Origin: JBBATK01 sp044228285
GTDB lineage: Bacteria > Bacteroidota > Ignavibacteria > Kapaibacteriales > NICIL-2
DNA: 64,000 nt
Direction of reading: 5' to 3'
Assembly: GCA_044228285.1 (NCBI GenBank)
Contig: JBGAVD010000006.1
Location: forward strand, 1 to 64,000
This document shows positions 46,821-55,343 of this stretch, one piece after another (position 1 is the stretch's first letter; each line of letters starts with the position of its first letter). Below the pieces are notes generated by a model. The model was not told the origin of the DNA. It did not search any database and saw nothing but the letters and a program-made list of their open reading frames with translations. The position numbers were made by a program, and so were the translations under genes.

Positions 46821-47591
46821 CTAGCGAGCGCGTGAACGGAAGGCATAGAGAACTTGTGAGAGATAGGATTGCGGGAAGGCTTTAGACTTCAGACCATATT
46901 CCTTTGGCTTCTCATCTGGACGCCAGAGCGCAGTGCCGAAGATCCAATCCCAGATTGCCAGCTTTGTGCTGAAGTTATAGTGGTGAGCTTCTTTAGATGA
47001 AGTGTGATGCCAACGATGCATCTCAGGTCCATTGATGATTCGTTGCAGCCATCCACTGCGCACATCGATATTGGAGTGAATGTACATACCCCACACGGCA
47101 TCGATCATCGACTTCAGAATGATTGTTTCAGGTCGCGCTCCGAGAAGCAGCATGGGCATGAACTCTACGCTCTGATTGATAAGAATCTCTAGTGGATGCG
47201 ATCGTGAGCCAGACAGCCAGTCGACATCTTTCGTTGAGTGATGTGCTTCATGCAAACGCCAGAGATACTTGTTATGGTGTTGCCATCGATGAAACCAATA
47301 GATGTAGAAGTCATGCACGATGAAGAAGATCAGCAGTTGTATGCCTACTGACAACTCCGATATAAGGCGCAGGCGCGGGTAGTGTAGCGACTGATCAATC
47401 ATATCCGTCAGAAATGCAATAACTAACCCAAGGATATAGGATTGAAGCAGAGTATAGAATACCATATCGTTCCACCAGCCATCACGAAACAGCGCTTGCC
47501 CTGATTGGTAAGGGAAGCGCCGTTCCAGAATGATCAGCAGAATTGCCGAGATAGTAACCGCAAGGGTGCAGTAGAGAGAAAGGCTCTGCAT
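46821..47591 (-). CDS. Fatty acid hydroxylase/sterol desaturase family membrane enzyme
   Basis: The 256-residue protein has four or more membrane helices (SLYCTLAVTISAILLIIL, VFYTLLQSYILGLVIAFLTD, VGIQLLIFFIVHDFYIYW). The three histidine clusters of the integral-membrane di-iron family are intact: HDFYIYWFHRWQHH, LHEAHHS, and MHRWHHTSSKEAHHYNF. Such enzymes hydroxylate or desaturate lipid chains with O2. The start lies 2 bp after the stop of the NeuB-like gene, so translation is coupled. It is the last gene of the sugar operon, which suggests modification of the glycolipid or lipid carrier made there; this is an inference from context. Confidence 0.9.
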   Translation of the reverse strand: MQSLSLYCTLAVTISAILLIILERRFPYQSGQALFRDGWWNDMVFYTLLQSYILGLVIAFLTDMIDQSLHYPRLRLISELSVGIQLLIFFIVHDFYIYWFHRWQHHNKYLWRLHEAHHSTKDVDWLSGSRSHPLEILINQSVEFMPMLLLGARPETIILKSMIDAVWGMYIHSNIDVRSGWLQRIINGPEMHRWHHTSSKEAHHYNFSTKLAIWDWIFGTALWRPDEKPKEYGLKSKAFPQSYLSQVLYAFRSRAR

Positions 47592-47593
47592 GT

Positions 47594-48505
47594 TTAGGCA
47601 AGTTCGGCGCTGAGGGTTTCAGACTGAGATTGTACTCTTCTCAATTTTGCGCGCGATGAGAGTTCGCTATCATACACTCTCTTCACCCCATCACCCAGAG
47701 CCTTTTCGATATCGCGGATGTTCGAGACGAGTCGCATCAGACCTCCAATTTCAACAGAAGCCGCTTGGTCGCTACCCCACAGAGCACGATCGATGGTTAT
47801 ATGACGTTCAACGAAGCAAGCACCGAGTGTTACGGCGGCCCAGGTTGGACTCAAACCCGTTTCGTGTCCGCTGTATCCTATCGGACACTTTGGAAACTCA
47901 AACTCAAGTGTCTCAATCATTCGCAGATTCAACTCCTCAGCCCGACAAGGATAGGCACTCGTTGAGTGCGCGATAAGCAGGCGTTCGTGTCCAACGGCAT
48001 TGACCGCTGCATGGATCTCATCCATGGTACTCATTCCCGTTGAGATCATAAGAGGTTTGCCTGTTGCTTTCATGGCGCGCAGCAGCTCATGATCCGTAAG
48101 AGAAGCCGATGCCGCTTTGAAGCAAGGAGGATCAAACTGTTGCATGAAGTCGACCGATGGTGTATCCCAGCAGCTAGCAAACCATGCGATGTTGCGCGAC
48201 TTACAGTAGTGATCAATCTCGTCAAACTCACTAAAGCCGAACTCCATGTGGTGACGGTACTCCAGATAGCTCATTCGACCCCATGGCGTGTCGCGCTCAA
48301 TACCCCATTGATCACGTGGTACACACAGTTCAGGTGTTCGTTTTTGAAACTTCACTGCATTGCAGCCTGCAAAGGCAGCGCCATCAATGAGCTTCTTAGC
48401 GAGTTCAACCGAACCATTGTGGTTGATCCCTATCTCGGCAATAATGTACACTGGCATTCCGCTACCGACAACACTGTCTGCGATTTGGACATAAGATGAG
48501 TGCAT
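47594..48505 (-). CDS. NeuB-family nonulosonate/sialate synthase lacking a SAF domain
   Basis: The 303-residue TIM-barrel protein matches the catalytic domain of sialic/legionaminic/pseudaminic acid synthases, which condense phosphoenolpyruvate with a six-carbon aminosugar. Visible are IIAEIGINHNGSVELAKKLI, AVKFQKRTPE, CKSRNIAWFASCWD, FKAASASLTDHELLRAMKAT, GKPLMISTGMSTMDEI and PIGYSGHETGLSP, then CFVERHITIDRALWGSDQAA. Typical NeuB proteins run about 340-350 residues with a C-terminal antifreeze-like (SAF) domain. Here the sequence ends after KRVYDSELSSRAKLRRVQ without it, so this is a SAF-less variant. It lies between the SDR gene (81-bp gap) and the hydroxylase gene (2-bp gap). Confidence 0.92.
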   Translation of the reverse strand: MHSSYVQIADSVVGSGMPVYIIAEIGINHNGSVELAKKLIDGAAFAGCNAVKFQKRTPELCVPRDQWGIERDTPWGRMSYLEYRHHMEFGFSEFDEIDHYCKSRNIAWFASCWDTPSVDFMQQFDPPCFKAASASLTDHELLRAMKATGKPLMISTGMSTMDEIHAAVNAVGHERLLIAHSTSAYPCRAEELNLRMIETLEFEFPKCPIGYSGHETGLSPTWAAVTLGACFVERHITIDRALWGSDQAASVEIGGLMRLVSNIRDIEKALGDGVKRVYDSELSSRAKLRRVQSQSETLSAELA

Positions 48506-48586
48506 GTTCGAAGAGTATGGATGTGAAACATGAAGGCTCAGAGATGTCTCGAGCCGTATCTGCCTACGAAAAAGAGAATTGGGTAT

Positions 48587-49387
48587 CTAGATTGCCGTCC
48601 AACCACCATCGACGATGAGGTTAGCACCGGTCATGTACGACGAAGCCTGCGATGCCAAGAAGACGATGGCGCCGTTGTAATCCTCAGCCGAAGCCATACG
48701 ACCAAGGGGTACGCGCTGTGTATAGTTGTGGATGAAATACTCATCCTGCTCATTCTGAACACCACCAGGTGAAAGAGCGTTGACACGTATGTTACTCGAG
48801 GCCCAGTACGCTGCCAGGTACTTAGTGAAACCAAGAACTGCTGCCTTGGACGTCGGATAGGCAGGCGACTTCATAAAGCGCTGTTTCACTCCATCGTGAT
48901 ACAAATGCTGATCTGGTGCAACCACACCATAGGTCGACGCAATGTTGATGATGGAGCCACCCCCTGGAAGCATGGCTTCGCCGAGTATTTGGGAACAAAG
49001 AAAAACACCAGTGATATTGACTTGCAGTACACGATTCCACAAGCTGAGTGGGAAATGCTCAAACATTGCCAAGTCCATACTTGCATCGCTTCCTTCAACA
49101 GCATCATTGATAGCGGCGTTATTGACCAGAATGTCGAGTCTGCCATAGCGCTCCACAATTTCCTTACGCACATTCATCAGCGATGCGATGTCGCAAACGT
49201 CTGCACGAATAGCTAAACCTGGTCTGGAGAGTTCCGCAACAACGTCTTGACATTCACTGAGGTCTATATCTGCTACGACGACTGTAGCGCCAGCCTGCGA
49301 CAGAGCTTTGCAAAACTGAGAGCCGAGTAAACCGCTCCCACCTGTCACAACCGCTACTTTCTCATGCAAATCGTAAAGCTTATTCAT
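48587..49387 (-). CDS. SDR-family oxidoreductase, PtmA-like
   Basis: The 266-residue short-chain dehydrogenase binds NAD(P) through TGGSGLLGSQF. It carries the active-site NNAAINDAVEG, the serine in NIASTYGVVAPDQH, and Y177-P-T-S-K181 (YxxxK). The C-terminal NALSPGGVQNEQDEYFIHNY and MTGANLIVDGGWTA are typical of the SDRs found in flagellin or LPS nonulosonic-acid loci (PtmA/FlmA-like). It should oxidise or reduce a sugar or acid intermediate of the pathway. It lies between the aminotransferase and NeuB-like genes with gaps of about 80 bp on each side. Confidence 0.9.
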   Translation of the reverse strand: MNKLYDLHEKVAVVTGGSGLLGSQFCKALSQAGATVVVADIDLSECQDVVAELSRPGLAIRADVCDIASLMNVRKEIVERYGRLDILVNNAAINDAVEGSDASMDLAMFEHFPLSLWNRVLQVNITGVFLCSQILGEAMLPGGGSIINIASTYGVVAPDQHLYHDGVKQRFMKSPAYPTSKAAVLGFTKYLAAYWASSNIRVNALSPGGVQNEQDEYFIHNYTQRVPLGRMASAEDYNGAIVFLASQASSYMTGANLIVDGGWTAI

Positions 49388-49469
49388 GTGTCTCGATCTT
49401 CAATTCTGTCATACAAAAATTGGGAAGAGGTATTAGCTGGGCGTTATGCGATGTTAGCTATTGGCAATA

Positions 49470-50831
49470 CTAGTATTGTGTCTGCGCAATGACTTGCTCG
49501 ACATCCGCCTCTCGCCGTGGCTTTGTGTGGAAATGCGATGTGCGACGAAACACTGGTTCGAGTATAGGGGCACGCAGTTCTTCATGAACACTTCCCTTCA
49601 GCACAGCCTGGCGCAGTTTGGTGAAGATTTGATGATAGGCTGCAAGTGTATAGTCGATGTCTTCCAAGCTATGTGCATATGAAAGCGTATGCGATCCATT
49701 CCACAGAACTCCTCTGCGAATGAACTCTTGCTGTATATAGGTTTTCATGAGCAGATCTGCTTGCTCGTACTTAAGCGTCGTTCTGCACGCTGGTCCTATA
49801 CAGCGGATATAGTTGATGTCGAGTTGATCGAGGATCGCATTGACACCTTCTTTCAAGAGGCGTCCTCGTGACTCCAGAGCAAGGCTGACATTGTTCTGCT
49901 TCATAAACTCAATCGTTGCTTTTGCTGCCGCAAGCGAGAGTGCTTCGCCACCGAAGGTGGTGAAGAAGAAGACCTCGTGATCAAGGACTCGCATGTACTC
50001 GCGCTTTCCGCAAAGCACCGACAAAGGCATTCCGTTGGCGATAGCTTTCGAGAAACAAATCAGATCGGCGTCAACATCGTAGTACTGTTGAGCACCGCCG
50101 AGGGCAAGACGAAATCCGGTCCACATTTCATCGAAGATGAGGATGGTTCCGTTGCGTGTACAGTGCTCACGCAAGCGCTGAAGGAACTGTCTTTCGGGTT
50201 CTTGATACACCACAGGCTCAATAATGACGGCTGCAACATCACCGTCCAAAGCCGCATACAATGTATCGAGTTTGTTGTACTCGAAGGTATAGCTCAATTC
50301 ACGTACTTCTGGTGGAATTCCTGCGTTGCGATCGGTCGTTGCTATAGACCAATCATGCCAGCCGTGATATCCACAACAAAGGACGGTTGAGCGACCAGTG
50401 ACTGCGCGTGCCACGCGTACTGCCGCAGTCGTTACGTCTGCACCAGTCTTACTAAAGCGCACCATCTCTGCGTTTGGCACACAGGATTGGATGAGCTCGG
50501 CAACCTCTACTTCGAGCGGATGGGGCATGCTGAAAACGATGCCTGAGCGTAGTTGATCAACAATTGCTTGGTCAACCTCTTCATTGCAGTAGCCAAGCGA
50601 AAGTGGACCCACCGCCATCGAGTAGTCGAGGTACTCGTTTCCATCAACATCCCATACATGCGAACCTTTGCCTCGTTGCAGATACATAGGTGCGATTCCC
50701 CGTACATATTGTGTCACTCCCTTTGCCAGAGTCTGCGTTCCAGCTGGTATAATCTTCTCAGCGCGCCGATACAACTCGGCAGAGTTTTGAATGCTTGGAA
50801 AGTCTTGGTTTAGCTGTACTGTATTTGCCAT
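49470..50831 (-). CDS. Class III aminotransferase (glutamate-1-semialdehyde aminomutase-like)
   Basis: The 453-residue PLP enzyme has SKTGADVTTAAVRVARAVTG, the pyridine-ring region CCGYHGWHDWSI, ILIFDEMWTGFRLALGG, and the Schiff-base lysine K262 in CFSKAIANGMPLSVLCG, followed by FFTTFGGEALSLAAAK. This is the glutamate-1-semialdehyde aminomutase subgroup of class III. In sugar clusters such enzymes aminate keto-sugars or shift an amino group. The start overlaps the 3' end of the transketolase C-subunit gene by 22 bp. It probably acts on the product of the transketolase; the substrate is not known. Confidence 0.92.
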   Translation of the reverse strand: MANTVQLNQDFPSIQNSAELYRRAEKIIPAGTQTLAKGVTQYVRGIAPMYLQRGKGSHVWDVDGNEYLDYSMAVGPLSLGYCNEEVDQAIVDQLRSGIVFSMPHPLEVEVAELIQSCVPNAEMVRFSKTGADVTTAAVRVARAVTGRSTVLCCGYHGWHDWSIATTDRNAGIPPEVRELSYTFEYNKLDTLYAALDGDVAAVIIEPVVYQEPERQFLQRLREHCTRNGTILIFDEMWTGFRLALGGAQQYYDVDADLICFSKAIANGMPLSVLCGKREYMRVLDHEVFFFTTFGGEALSLAAAKATIEFMKQNNVSLALESRGRLLKEGVNAILDQLDINYIRCIGPACRTTLKYEQADLLMKTYIQQEFIRRGVLWNGSHTLSYAHSLEDIDYTLAAYHQIFTKLRQAVLKGSVHEELRAPILEPVFRRTSHFHTKPRREADVEQVIAQTQY

Positions 50832-51751
50832 GCTTCTGTAGTAGAGAAAGTGTCTAGGTAGTCTTCAATGCGCTGTGCGATTGCACGTCCATCGAGATGC
50901 TCATGCTTGAGCACATCAGCGAGTAAAGCAGGTTTGAACCAGCGTTCATCAAAGCCGATAGGAAGGATGTTCGCGTGTGCAGAGTTGCGCACGAGCATCT
51001 CACAGAGAGTTGAGTAGAGTCCGCCGCGCAGGAAGTGATCCTCGAGTGTAACAACAAGACTTGCTCGTTGCGCAGCAATGAGCAGAGCTTCTTCGTCGAT
51101 GGGTTTGAGACAGCGCACATTGACAATGCTGACACTAATGCCTCGGGTTGAGAGGATCTCTGCAGCTGCAAAGGCTTGCTGCAAGAGTGCGCCATAACTG
51201 ATGATAGTTATGTCGCCGTGCTCTCCGAACATTTCTGCAGACCCAATCGAGAAGCTCGCACTGTGTTTTACGACACGTGGGCTGTTTGTGTAGCGGATGT
51301 AAAAGGGCTGAGGACTTTTGAGGATTGTCTCGAGACCAATGAGCATGTCATCTTCATCTGCCGGACAAAACACACCCATATTCGGTATGCCACTCATGAT
51401 GGCAACATCTTCGATTGCCTGGTGTGTTGGACCATTCGCTTCACTCCACACTCCAGCAACGCCACCAACGAGCTTTACCGGCAGGTTCGCAATGCCGACG
51501 TCGGTGCGAATAAACTCGTATGCTCGCATTGTCAAGAAGGCAGCGAGCGCGTGGACGATAGGTACGCGACCACGCAGTGCCAGGCCAGCAGCCATTCCAA
51601 CCATAGTCTGCTCACAGATTCCAACATCCACAAATCTCTGTGGATGAAGCTGAGGCAGATGTCGCAGAGCAGCACGGTTCTCGGCAGTCAGTAAGTAGAA
51701 GCGCTCATCTGCAGCCATGAGCTCATTCAGTTTCTCTTCATATCGATTCAT
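50810..51751 (-). CDS. Transketolase, C-terminal subunit (split form)
   Basis: The 313-residue protein corresponds to the pyrimidine-binding and C-terminal domains of transketolase. It carries FVDVGICEQTMVGMAAGLAL with the catalytic glutamate, VGGVAGVWSEANGPTHQAIE and YIRYTNSPRV. The C-terminal Rossmann-like half has ISIVNVRCLKPIDEEAL and LVVTLEDHFLRGG. With the N-terminal subunit encoded 19 bp upstream it should form a heteromeric thiamine-diphosphate enzyme that transfers two-carbon ketol units. This is a specialised copy embedded in a sugar operon rather than a pentose-phosphate gene. It overlaps the aminotransferase gene by 22 bp. Confidence 0.93.
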   Translation of the reverse strand: MNRYEEKLNELMAADERFYLLTAENRAALRHLPQLHPQRFVDVGICEQTMVGMAAGLALRGRVPIVHALAAFLTMRAYEFIRTDVGIANLPVKLVGGVAGVWSEANGPTHQAIEDVAIMSGIPNMGVFCPADEDDMLIGLETILKSPQPFYIRYTNSPRVVKHSASFSIGSAEMFGEHGDITIISYGALLQQAFAAAEILSTRGISVSIVNVRCLKPIDEEALLIAAQRASLVVTLEDHFLRGGLYSTLCEMLVRNSAHANILPIGFDERWFKPALLADVLKHEHLDGRAIAQRIEDYLDTFSTTEAWQIQYS

Positions 51752-51770
51752 GAGTTCTGATTCCCGGGTG

Positions 51771-52631
51771 TTATCGAACAGTAAGTGGGACTGAGCTTAG
51801 CTGCGCGTGAATGTGTCCATGGAGCTCGAGAAGTAGTTGTTCTCGCTCCTGTGCACTGAAGTTGCAGAACCAGCGGTCAGCTCTGGCTTCAATGCTCGGC
51901 AAACCTTTACCACGCACCGTGTCGGCAATGAGTACGCTCGGACCTTCCTGCGAAACCAGCTCCTGAAAATTGCTGTTCAATGACGAAAGATCGTGTCCGT
52001 TGCATCGCAGAGTTCGCAGACCAAAGGCCTCGAACTTTGCCGCGAGTGGTTCAAGAGGATTGAGCTCTTCTGTTGGAAGATTTGCCTGGAACTGATTGCG
52101 ATCTACAATCAGATAGAGATTCGTGAGCTTGCGAGCTGCTGCGACCAGACATCCCTCCCATATGCTCCCCTCATTGAGTTCTCCGTCTCCAAGGATGACA
52201 AACACTCGGTTACTTGCTCCGGTTCTTTGCACATCGAGTGCTATGCCCATACCGACGCTGAGTAAGTGTCCAAGCGAGCCGCTGTGAAACTCAACGCCCG
52301 GTATACGAGCATTCGGATGCCAGTAGATATCATCGCTTAGCTTGAGGTGATTGGCCAGTCGTGATGTTTCCAACAAGCCAATCTCGCTGAACAGCGCGTA
52401 CAATGCGGGAACATCGTGTCCCTTCGAAAGCAAGACATAATCGCGCGTTGGTCTTTTGTGGAGGATCGCATCGTTGTCAACAAGGTGGAGGTAGAGATAG
52501 CAGAGTATTTCAACGCACGACATCGAAGCACCAATAAAGCAACCGCCATCACCGCACATGCGAATGATGTGTTCGCGCACGCGCAGTGCTGTGTCGTGAA
52601 AATGTTGCTGTTCATGAGGACGCAACTCCAT
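51771..52631 (-). CDS. Transketolase, N-terminal subunit (split form)
   Basis: The 286-residue protein is the thiamine-diphosphate-binding half of transketolase. CGDGGCFIGASMSCVEILCY is at the N-terminus and SKGHDVPALYALFSEIGLLE follows. Then come PGVEFHSGSLGHLLSVGMGI and the cofactor motif VILGDGELNEGSIWEG (GDG...N). IVDRNQFQANLPTEE completes the cofactor site. It must pair with the C-terminal subunit directly downstream (19-bp gap). The stop of the preceding SpsF-like gene's neighbour order (3-bp gap) shows tight operon packing. Confidence 0.93.
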   Translation of the reverse strand: MELRPHEQQHFHDTALRVREHIIRMCGDGGCFIGASMSCVEILCYLYLHLVDNDAILHKRPTRDYVLLSKGHDVPALYALFSEIGLLETSRLANHLKLSDDIYWHPNARIPGVEFHSGSLGHLLSVGMGIALDVQRTGASNRVFVILGDGELNEGSIWEGCLVAAARKLTNLYLIVDRNQFQANLPTEELNPLEPLAAKFEAFGLRTLRCNGHDLSSLNSNFQELVSQEGPSVLIADTVRGKGLPSIEARADRWFCNFSAQEREQLLLELHGHIHAQLSSVPLTVR

Positions 52632-52634
52632 GTG

Positions 52635-53441
52635 CTATACTCCAATAAGAATACGGGTTTGATCTTCGGTAATGGTCTGCAGCTCTCCAAGATGATGTCG
52701 GTACCAATTCGAACCCGCATAGGCACTATTGATGCGAGCAATTTCAGGCTTCGATTCAACAAGCTTCAGTATGTCGTAGAGATTGAAGTTCGGATTCTGC
52801 GGGTAGAGTTCACTGTACACGCTAAAGACAAAGTGGTAATCAGCTTCGTAGTCCAACGTCCAGCGATGGGTCTTTGAATAGTCCATACCTGTTTCCCAAC
52901 GCACTGTCGCTGATCGGTACTCTGCTGGACGGTCCCAGATATAGGGCGTTGTATGTTCTCTCTCATAATCCTTTGTTGCCTTGCGCCAAGCCTCTTCCAG
53001 GATATGAATTGGGAGTATCTCCACATCATTACCATCCGGCCACGTTGGTGGATGGAGATTGCTGACGAAGTCGTAACGAGAAGAGTTCTCTGTGTAGAAG
53101 CGTGCTACTTTGTCGATGATGGCAGGATCAATCAGCGGACAATCACTTGGAACTTTCATCACCACATCTGCTTTGCAGTCTAAGGCGCATTGATAGTGTC
53201 GATCCAGACAGTCATTGACATCCCCTCGGAACCACCGAACGTCTTCGCTTTGACACATACTCACGATGAGATCATCGCTTGGATCCGTAGTCGTGGCAAC
53301 AACTATTTCATCAATCAATTGTGATCGTCGAACGCGTTCAAGTTGTCGAGCGAGGACACTTTTGCCAGCCAAAGGCAGCAAGACTTTCGCTGGAAGTCTT
53401 GTCGATGCTGTTCGTGCCTGCACGATGGCAACAATTTTCAT
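52635..53441 (-). CDS. SpsF-type cytidylyltransferase-like protein
   Basis: The ATG at 53441 gives 268 residues starting MKIVAIVQARTASTRLPAKV, the nucleotide-binding loop of CMP-sugar synthetases (Q-A-R-x-x-S-x-R-x-P). VLLPLAGKSVLARQLERVR, EIVVATTTDPSDDLI, VVMKVPSDCPLIDPAIIDKV and DGNDVEILP follow, which matches the spore-coat SpsF/CMP-KDO synthetase-like family. It probably activates the acid sugar made by NeuB with CTP. The start overlaps the stop of the upstream gene by 4 bp (ATGA), and the transketolase N-subunit starts 3 bp after its stop. An upstream in-frame extension to 53507 is Thr-rich and unsupported. Confidence 0.88.
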   Translation of the reverse strand: MKIVAIVQARTASTRLPAKVLLPLAGKSVLARQLERVRRSQLIDEIVVATTTDPSDDLIVSMCQSEDVRWFRGDVNDCLDRHYQCALDCKADVVMKVPSDCPLIDPAIIDKVARFYTENSSRYDFVSNLHPPTWPDGNDVEILPIHILEEAWRKATKDYEREHTTPYIWDRPAEYRSATVRWETGMDYSKTHRWTLDYEADYHFVFSVYSELYPQNPNFNLYDILKLVESKPEIARINSAYAGSNWYRHHLGELQTITEDQTRILIGV

Positions 53442-54490
53442 ACCTGTCTCCCTTGTGGTTGTTGTGGGCTTGCAAGCACACGTGCTTGCCATGGTAGTTG
53501 TTGCCACTTCCTTAAGCCTGTAGTGAATTTTTCACGTAGCATGACTTCGTTGCACACCTGCGCGATGTTACGAGCGCTTGTGCCCTTGTTCTGTATGGGC
53601 ATCATGCGTTCCAACTCATCACGCTGGAATTCGGAGTGGACTTTCTTATTGAGCGCGAGACCGGTGTACACAAGCGTCGAGAAGCGTGTCACGAGTTCTT
53701 CGCAGTGAGCAACCATTACATGTGCATTACCTGAGGTATAGCACAGGGCATTGGGTGCCCAGCGTTGTATCTCATCGATAGCTCGATCGTGTTTCTCGTT
53801 CGGGTGGAGTTTGAAGATGAGTTGTCGCCCATCCGCTATGCGCAGAGTGTGTTCAATGAACTTCTTTCGGTTCTCATACTTGAAGGTCTCACGACTATCC
53901 GAGCTGGCACAGAGGACGTAGTTCGAATGTTCAAAGCTTTGCTCCAAGTACTGTACACAATTGTCAAAGTTTGGAATACCTGTTACACGCAGTTTCTCTG
54001 CTCGCACACCTTTGCGCATGAAGTGATCTCGATAGCCAGTAGAGGCAACGCAGAAGGCATCATACATATCGCTCAATCCCGTAGCAGCAGTGCTTGCCAG
54101 GTAGCGAGGCATCTTGAGCCACTTCACCAAATGATAGAGCGGGGTCTCCGGATCCGTCATGCCCTCTTGCACCAGCACCAATTTTCTGTGTCGCACGTTT
54201 TTAGGGACAATGAGATCTTGGCAGGTGACGACGAGGTCGTAATCGTAGCGACGTCCCTCGTAATCAATCTCAACCTGTTCTTGAACCAGGAATTGTTCTG
54301 TGGCTTCGCGAAAAGCTCCGCCGAGAATTGTCCAGTCCAGGTATCCAGCTTTTCCAAGAACGCGCAGGAGTCCGTCGCTGTAGAAGGGCGTGAACACTGC
54401 TTGACATTCCGGCATACAGCGCGCTACGCTGTAGAGCATAGTGGTTTGATTGAGGGAACCACAGATAAACAACACCTTGGGACGAGACAT
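53438..54490 (-). CDS. GT-B-fold glycosyltransferase or epimerase-like protein
   Basis: The ATG at 54490 (MSRPKVLFICGSLNQTTMLY) gives 350 residues; a TTG at 54526 adds twelve. The protein has two Rossmann-like halves. The first has the Gly-rich ICGSLNQTTM loop, and the second has YVLCASSDSRETFKYENRKK, IFKLHPNEKHDRAI, VMVAHCEELVTRFSTLVYTG and LALNKKVHSEF. The second half resembles CDP-glycerol/capsule glycosyltransferases and UDP-GlcNAc 2-epimerases. It is the first gene of the sugar operon and overlaps the SpsF-like gene by 4 bp. It is a candidate transferase for the CMP-sugar; the exact activity is uncertain. Confidence 0.75.
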   Translation of the reverse strand: MSRPKVLFICGSLNQTTMLYSVARCMPECQAVFTPFYSDGLLRVLGKAGYLDWTILGGAFREATEQFLVQEQVEIDYEGRRYDYDLVVTCQDLIVPKNVRHRKLVLVQEGMTDPETPLYHLVKWLKMPRYLASTAATGLSDMYDAFCVASTGYRDHFMRKGVRAEKLRVTGIPNFDNCVQYLEQSFEHSNYVLCASSDSRETFKYENRKKFIEHTLRIADGRQLIFKLHPNEKHDRAIDEIQRWAPNALCYTSGNAHVMVAHCEELVTRFSTLVYTGLALNKKVHSEFQRDELERMMPIQNKGTSARNIAQVCNEVMLREKFTTGLRKWQQLPWQARVLASPQQPQGRQV

Positions 54491-54804
54491 GCGCTCCTGA
54501 AATCTCTCTTGAAAAGTTCTCAGCAACTTGCCTTTCCCTCATTACCTCAGTGTAAAGGTGGCTTTAGCAAAGCGGAACATGACCTGCATGCATATACTCT
54601 GGATACTGAACCGTCCGAACACGCAATCGAAACTGTTCACAGTCACCTGCCTGAGCTGCAATCTTGAACACTGCAGTCTGCGCGAAGCGCAGCTGCATAG
54701 GCAAAAAGACTCTTGAGCATTTAGCGACGCATAGAAGCAAAGACCGTTTTTTTTGAAAATTTTGACCTTCAAGAAGAAAATTCGGATGTTCCTATATTTT
54801 TTTC

Positions 54805-54832
54805 TTGTCAAATCGGAAACTGTCCATATATT
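54805..54832 (+). promoter_or_regulatory. Sigma-70-like promoter of the Rrf2 gene
   Basis: TTGTCA (54805-54810), a 16-nt spacer and TATATT (54827-54832) lie 39 bp before the regulator start. A degenerate palindrome immediately downstream (ATAAGGATA-cag-TTATCTTCTAT, 54837-54859) weakly resembles the nos operators and could allow autoregulation. The rest of the 54491-54870 gap is AT-rich, has no gene, and must also hold the promoter of the divergent sugar operon. Confidence 0.45.
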
Positions 54833-54870
54833 CGAAATAAGGATACAGTTATCTTCTATTAAACGATCGC

Positions 54871-55329
54871 ATGTTCTCACGCTCTTGCACCTACGGAATT
54901 CAGGCTGGTTTGTACTTGGCGCAAGAAGGCTCGGAAAACACTTTCGTTCCAGCGCATCGAATCGCCAAGGATTTGGGAGTTCCCTTCCACTTTCTGAAGA
55001 AGATACTGCAACGCCTGAGTGACCATGGGATTACGAAGTCAGTCCGGAGCACAAATGGCGGCGTCTCTTTAGCAAAAAAGCCCGAAGAGATATCTATTTG
55101 GGATATTGTTGAGGTTTTGGACGGAGTAAAGAAGTTCGATTCTGAGTGTATTCTCAAGCTACCAGAGTGCGACGCTAATCGGCCATGTGTTTTGCATAAG
55201 GCGTGGTTAAAAGAGAAGAGTCGACTCCAGGATATGCTTAAATCGACCAATCTGCGCGATGGTGCTGCATCTGTCCCAAACATGATGGCGCGGAATTGGG
55301 AAGTCCCTCTGGATCCTCCGCAAGAATAA
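54871..55329 (+). CDS. Rrf2-family transcriptional regulator, NsrR-like
   Basis: The 152-residue protein has the Rrf2 winged helix: CTYGIQAGLYLAQEGSENTF, HRIAKDLGVPFHFLKKILQR, and the wing VRSTNGGVSLAKKPEEISIW. Three cysteines, C93, C100 and C106 (C-x6-C-x5-C), lie in the cluster-binding loop, close to the spacing in NO-sensing NsrR proteins and other Rrf2 Fe-S sensors. This supports a 4Fe-4S or 2Fe-2S cluster that responds to NO, O2 or redox state. Its position just ahead of the N2O reductase genes and of two inverted-repeat operators makes it the likely local regulator. Which signal it senses is not shown by sequence. Confidence 0.92.
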   Translation: MFSRSCTYGIQAGLYLAQEGSENTFVPAHRIAKDLGVPFHFLKKILQRLSDHGITKSVRSTNGGVSLAKKPEEISIWDIVEVLDGVKKFDSECILKLPECDANRPCVLHKAWLKEKSRLQDMLKSTNLRDGAASVPNMMARNWEVPLDPPQE

Positions 55330-55343
55330 GATTTTTAACATAG

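Noticed and set aside
53765..54667. 300-codon open frame on the plus strand
   Set aside because: It is antisense to the GT-B-like gene, has no recognisable motif, and the minus-strand product shows clear protein family features.
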